This document shows positions 7,671 through 11,049 of a stretch of DNA of 11,049 nt, in pieces. Within the stretch, counting starts at the first letter, position 1; every line of letters begins with the position of its first letter. Both the position numbers and the translations under genes were made by a program. The stretch is taken from the NCBI GenBank assembly GCA_945982095.1, contig CAMFRR010000012.1, positions 1-11,049 of the forward strand, in the 5' to 3' direction. Origin of the DNA: an uncultured Bacteroidales bacterium (GTDB taxonomy: Bacteria; Bacteroidota; Bacteroidia; Bacteroidales; UBA932). Under the pieces are notes generated by a model that worked only from the letters and a program-made list of their open reading frames with translations, did no database searches and had not been told where the DNA came from.

Positions 7671-9614
7671 ATGAGAAAAAGAAGCATACTCTCCGCTCTC
7701 GCCGGCCTTAGTCTGGTGGCTTGTAATCCTGCAGGCCGTTGCCCTATACCCACAACCCCTCTTGAAGAATGTTGCTACCAAGGTTCCAAAACTTTATTTT
7801 CCGTTTGGGCGCCTGATGCTGATGCTGCCGTATTGAGAGTGTATGATTCTGCTTCCGATGCTGATGCTGAAATGAGCCTGGATATGAAGAAGTCACGCGA
7901 TGGCTTGTGGAAATGCACGGTCAAAGAAGATATAAAAGGCAAGTTCTACACTTTCCAGCTTATGCATGACGGACAGTGGCTGCCTCAGACTCAGGGCATT
8001 GCTGCAAAGGCCGTAGCTGTGAATGGTACCAGAGGAGCTGTCATTGATTGGGCCGAGACGAATCCTGAGGGATGGGAGTCGGACAAGTCTCCTTCCATAA
8101 AGCCTTCGGATATCATTATATATGAGATGCATCATCGTGATTTCTCTATACATCCTTCTTCAGGCATAGAGCATAAGGGTAAATTCCTGGCCCTGACAGA
8201 GAAGGGGACCACCAATCCCGATGGCCTCGCCACAGGCATAGACCACCTCAAGGAACTGGGAGTGACTTGCGTGCAGCTTCTTCCTTCTTTCGACTTCATC
8301 ACTGTGGATGAGGCTCATCCGGAGCTCGCCCAATACAACTGGGGTTATGACCCTCAGAATTATAATGCTGTGGAGGGTTCTTATTCCACCGATGCATTTG
8401 ACCCTGTGTGCCGCATACGTGAATTCAAGGCCATGGTCCAGTCGCTCCACAGGGAGGGATTCAAGGTGATAATGGATGTGGTGTATAACCACACTTCTTC
8501 TGCTGAGCTCAATGGCTTCGAACGTACCATGCCGGGTTATTTCTACCGTTTCAAGGCTGATGGAAGCTGGGGGAATGCTTCGGGCTGCGGCAATGAAACG
8601 GCCTCTGAAAAGGAAATGTACCGCAAATATATGCTCGAGAGCCTCGAATGGTGGGTGAAGGAATATCATATAGACGGCTTCCGTTTCGACCTTATGGCCA
8701 TACACGATATGGAGACCATGAATCTTATCTCCAAACGTCTGCATACCATTGACCCTGAAATCATTCTCTATGGTGAAGGTTGGGCAGCCGAGGCTCCGCA
8801 GCTTGCTTCGGATATCATAGCTCTCAAGGACAACACCTGGCAGTTGGACAGGATAGGAGCTTTCAGCGACAATATACGTGATGCCGTACGTGGACCTCTG
8901 GGCTGCGAGAATGCAGGCTTTATGGATGGCGTTCCTGGCAATAAGATGAACGTCATGTTCGGAATAGCCGGAGGTGTAAAACATCCTCAGGTAACTGTAA
9001 AGCCTTGGACTTCATCTCCTTTGCAGCATGTGTCCTATGTAAGCTGCCATGATGACCACTGTCTTCGTGACCGTTTGGAGGAAGCTTCCGATGCAAGTGA
9101 AGCTGAGTGCCTGGCTATGGTGAAACTGGCCCAGACTGCAATGTATGTGTCTCAGGGTCTGCCGTTTATATTCAACGGAGAAGAAGTATACCGCCGTAAG
9201 GGTGTCAAGAACAGTTATTGCTCACCGGATTCGGTAAACGCTATAGACTGGGGACAGAAGAGCACTTACAAGGACCTTTGTGACTATTATGCAGGACTTG
9301 CTGCAATCCGGCATGCCCATCCTGGCTTCTGTCTGGCAGATGCCGAGCTGGTGCTCAGCAAATTGGAATTCATAGAATGTGAAGACCCTTGCGTAGTGGC
9401 TTTCCGCATCAAGAATCTTGAAGGAATAGATTCGGCCAAGAGCCTGGCAGTGCTGTTGAACGGTTCCAAGGAAAGGGCTGTGGCAGAGATACCGCTTGGA
9501 AATTGGAAAGTTCTGGCTCAGGATGGATTCGCCAATGCTGAAGGATTTTCAAGCTATCACAGCAATTACATAACCGCGGCTCCTACTTCGGCAACCATAC
9601 TTGCAGAAGAATAG
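7671..9614 (+). CDS. pulA: Type I pullulanase, lipid-anchored GH13 debranching enzyme
   Basis: This enzyme hydrolyses alpha-1,6 branch linkages in pullulan, glycogen and amylopectin. The signal peptide ends in the lipobox LVAC, with Cys18 as the lipidation site, so it is membrane-anchored outside the cytoplasm. A CBM48-type beta domain follows (about 39-105, with TLFSVWAPDAD), then a GH13 barrel beginning at IYEMHHRDFS (150-159). YNWGYDP at 222-228 is the signature that separates pullulanases from other GH13 enzymes. The catalytic regions are intact: DVVYNHT at 269-275, GFRFDL with nucleophile Asp340, YGEGW with acid/base Glu369, and SCHDDH with stabilising Asp461. The position after Asp461 is Asp where many pullulanases have Asn. 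About 90 C-terminal residues form the usual beta domain. The length of 647 is normal. Its gene is divergent from the kinase gene, and the small peptide gene follows 34 bp after the stop with no terminator between. Whether the anchor faces the periplasm or the cell surface is not shown; no clear acidic surface-export signal follows the Cys. Confidence 0.95.
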   Translation: MRKRSILSALAGLSLVACNPAGRCPIPTTPLEECCYQGSKTLFSVWAPDADAAVLRVYDSASDADAEMSLDMKKSRDGLWKCTVKEDIKGKFYTFQLMHDGQWLPQTQGIAAKAVAVNGTRGAVIDWAETNPEGWESDKSPSIKPSDIIIYEMHHRDFSIHPSSGIEHKGKFLALTEKGTTNPDGLATGIDHLKELGVTCVQLLPSFDFITVDEAHPELAQYNWGYDPQNYNAVEGSYSTDAFDPVCRIREFKAMVQSLHREGFKVIMDVVYNHTSSAELNGFERTMPGYFYRFKADGSWGNASGCGNETASEKEMYRKYMLESLEWWVKEYHIDGFRFDLMAIHDMETMNLISKRLHTIDPEIILYGEGWAAEAPQLASDIIALKDNTWQLDRIGAFSDNIRDAVRGPLGCENAGFMDGVPGNKMNVMFGIAGGVKHPQVTVKPWTSSPLQHVSYVSCHDDHCLRDRLEEASDASEAECLAMVKLAQTAMYVSQGLPFIFNGEEVYRRKGVKNSYCSPDSVNAIDWGQKSTYKDLCDYYAGLAAIRHAHPGFCLADAELVLSKLEFIECEDPCVVAFRIKNLEGIDSAKSLAVLLNGSKERAVAEIPLGNWKVLAQDGFANAEGFSSYHSNYITAAPTSATILAEE

Positions 9615-9648
9615 CTTGATATTTTTAATCGACATAATCCCAAAAACT

Positions 9649-9783
9649 ATGAAAGATATGAAAGAAAAACTGTACGAAGCTCCATGTACTGATGTACTGG
9701 AAGACCTGTACCTGGATGTACTGTGCCAAAGTTCAGGCAGCATTGAGGGTATTGAAGAAGAAGAGGGGTCTTGGACTCTTTAG
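9649..9783 (+). CDS. Small acidic Cys-containing peptide of unknown function
   Basis: This is a 44-residue ORF, MKDMKEKLYEAPCTDVLEDL at its start and ending EGSWTL before the TAG at 9781-9783. It has no signal peptide or membrane segment. Features are a basic start, a Y-x-x-P segment (YEAP, 9-12), a repeated DVL (15-17 and 23-25), LCQSSGSIEG at 25-34, an EEEE run and a Trp near the end. I recall many annotated Bacteroidales peptides of this layout: a Lys-rich start, Y-x-x-P, a hydrophobic stretch, then C/S-S-G with an acidic or Gly-rich tail. They often lie near SusC/D or fimbrillin-like lipoprotein genes, and I know of no established function. The start is either ATG 9649 or ATG 9658, the latter giving a start at MKEKLYEAP; an upstream TTG at 9601 would overlap the pullulanase gene and is unlikely. 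Gaps of 34 and 31 bp to its neighbours suggest co-transcription. Reality of the gene rests on this resemblance and the tight fit. Confidence 0.7.
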   Translation: MKDMKEKLYEAPCTDVLEDLYLDVLCQSSGSIEGIEEEEGSWTL

Positions 9784-9814
9784 TTATGAACAACGTTATT
9801 AAACTTTAGTAATT

Positions 9815-11049
9815 ATGAAGAAACTTTATTTTGCCCTGGCAGCAGCCGCAATGTTTGTGGCCTGTCAGAAAAATCAGAATCAGTTTTCTCAGGAACTGAA
9901 TCAGAACACGGATTTCAGTGCATCAATGGAGACGTTTGACGCTGACACCAAGACTGAACTTTATGCAGGTAACAATGTGGTCTGGAGCGAGGGAGATGCT
10001 ATAGCCATTTTCCAGGGTTCAACGGCTGCAGACCTTTACCAGCTCAAAGAAAGCAGCGCGGGTTCTTCCAATGGCTCGTTCTCACTGGTGAGCGACAACA
10101 GCGAGGTTAACGGCGATTTCACTTCAGGAATGGAGATAGCTGCCAACATAGCTCTCTATCCTTATTCTGAAGGACTTGTGTGCAGCAATGCTGCTTCTGA
10201 TGAAGAGGCTTATATAATCGAGGGATTCAGATTCCCTTCTTATCAGGAGTATGCTCCTAACTCTTTCGCTCAGAATTCTTTTGCAATGACAGCCATCACA
10301 AGCTCTCTTGCCGATCATAAACTCAACTTCCGCAACGTGGGCGGCGCCATTAAGTTTCAGTTCAGCGGCAATGCAACTGTCAAGAGCATTAAGCTGGAAG
10401 GCAACAATAACGAAATCATTTCCGGTGCTGCAGAGATTACAGTTTATCCTGGAACAGCTGCTCCTGCAGTAAGCATGGCCAACCCTATTGGCAAGTCAAT
10501 CACTCTCGACTGCGGCAATGGTGTAGCGCTTAGCACAGATAAAGCCACTGACTTCATCATTGCTCTCCCTCCAACAGTATTTGCAAACGGATTCACTGTT
10601 ACAGTTACGGATATTGCCGGTGCTGAAGCTGTTATCGTTGCCGATGCTGCAAATGAGGTGAAGAGGTCATCAATACTCAAAATGCCAGTCGCAACTGTAG
10701 AGATTTCACAGGAAGAAAAACCAGAGCTGATAGAACTTTATAGCTTTGAGACAGCAAATGGAGACTACGTGGGTACAAACACTGATTATAACAAGAGTTG
10801 TGAGATTGATGTTGAAGGCATTACCTGGGTAGTTGAGGGTAATTCGGCAATGTCTCCATGGCGTGTCGGAGGCAAGAACATCAATGGAGTTGACAGGGCC
10901 GTATATACTGTAACCCCATTCCCTAAGGCTATCAAATGCATAGATCTGAGGCTCGGCATGTATACCATCACTTTCAATGGCGGCAAGCTTTTGTACTCTC
11001 AGGACAGTAACTTTGAGAATGCTACAGAAATCGTCCTCGATCCTAAGAC
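9815..11049 (+). CDS. Fimbrillin-like lipoprotein with an extra C-terminal beta domain, 3'-truncated
   Basis: The frame is open from ATG 9815 to the window end, 411 full codons without a stop. The N-terminus MKKLYFALAA leads to the lipobox FVAC, with Cys17 as the lipidation site and a polar Q/N-rich linker after it. Residues about 33-300 look like a Bacteroidales fimbrillin-like fold: TKTELYAGNNVVWSEGDAIA at 45-64, KLNFRNVGGAIKFQF at 169-183, and DFIIALPP at 246-253, ending near ILKMPV. Such proteins are surface lipoproteins, some of them pilus subunits or tips; others have no known role. From about residue 306 a different beta-rich segment begins (LYSFET, then PWRVGGK at 348-354), ending in LYSQDSNFENA, reminiscent of C-terminal domains of extracellular Bacteroides lipoproteins that I cannot name. 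The full length is unknown. It lies 31 bp after the small peptide gene with the same orientation. An adhesion, binding or structural role outside the cell is inferred; no enzyme motif is visible. Confidence 0.85.
   Translation, partial: MKKLYFALAAAAMFVACQKNQNQFSQELNQNTDFSASMETFDADTKTELYAGNNVVWSEGDAIAIFQGSTAADLYQLKESSAGSSNGSFSLVSDNSEVNGDFTSGMEIAANIALYPYSEGLVCSNAASDEEAYIIEGFRFPSYQEYAPNSFAQNSFAMTAITSSLADHKLNFRNVGGAIKFQFSGNATVKSIKLEGNNNEIISGAAEITVYPGTAAPAVSMANPIGKSITLDCGNGVALSTDKATDFIIALPPTVFANGFTVTVTDIAGAEAVIVADAANEVKRSSILKMPVATVEISQEEKPELIELYSFETANGDYVGTNTDYNKSCEIDVEGITWVVEGNSAMSPWRVGGKNINGVDRAVYTVTPFPKAIKCIDLRLGMYTITFNGGKLLYSQDSNFENATEIVLDPK

Noticed and set aside
7815..7869. Direct repeat GATGCTGATGCTG at 7815-7827 and 7857-7869
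   Set aside because: It encodes two Asp-Ala-Asp-Ala stretches in the CBM48 region of the pullulanase; simple coding repetition explains it.
8160..8984. Long minus-strand ORF (274 codons) inside the pullulanase gene
   Set aside because: It lies fully antisense to a gene with intact catalytic motifs. Its translation has no recognisable family, and its openness follows from the codon use of the real gene.
9601..9648. N-terminal extension of the small peptide from TTG at 9601
   Set aside because: It would need a rare TTG start overlapping the end of the pullulanase gene; ATG 9649 or 9658 gives the layout usual for such peptides.
9786..9809. Seven-codon ORF between the small peptide and the fimbrillin-like gene
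   Set aside because: An ATG-to-TAG run this short arises easily by chance in A/T-rich spacers and has no supporting feature.

Overview
The window looks like chromosomal DNA of a gut-type Bacteroidota (order Bacteroidales); genus cannot be fixed by eye. The evidence is a SusC/SusD pair, four lipoproteins with short Bacteroidales-type signal peptides, a DUF5017 protein, a fimbrillin-like lipoprotein, A/T-rich start regions without clear Shine-Dalgarno sequences, and roughly balanced base composition.

Left part (1-5376, + strand): an operon-like run of a 5'-truncated SusC TonB-dependent receptor, its SusD substrate-binding lipoprotein, and a DUF5017 surface-type lipoprotein, separated by 12 and 18 bp. 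It closes with a strong intrinsic terminator (5338-5376). SusC and SusD should form a lidded outer-membrane import complex. DUF5017 would be an accessory glycan-binding protein in the position that SusE/F occupy in the starch system. No enzyme or regulator belongs to this transcript inside the window, so the substrate is unknown.

Middle part (5397-7598, - strand): two genes 3 bp apart, transcribed towards the Sus operon. The first in transcription order is a two-domain protein: an aminoglycoside-phosphotransferase-fold sugar kinase (AmgK-like) fused to the C-terminal domain of RapZ. The second is a MurU-like sugar-1-phosphate nucleotidyltransferase. By analogy with AmgK/MurU of Pseudomonas, the pair may turn salvaged N-acetylmuramic acid into UDP-MurNAc. 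The RapZ-C domain, known in E. coli to sense glucosamine-6-phosphate, could add amino-sugar feedback. This is the most interesting feature of the window.

Right part (7671-11049, + strand): after a 72-bp divergent intergenic region comes a lipid-anchored type I pullulanase (GH13 with CBM48), then a 44-residue Cys-containing acidic peptide, then a fimbrillin-like lipoprotein cut by the window end. Gaps of 34 and 31 bp without a terminator suggest co-transcription. The pullulanase hints that this locus handles alpha-1,6-branched alpha-glucan, but nothing in the sequence proves a link to the Sus operon 2.3 kb away. The small peptide is of unknown function and is the second point worth attention.

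I see no tRNA or rRNA gene, insertion sequence, CRISPR array or phage gene. All stretches without a gene are shorter than 100 bp.
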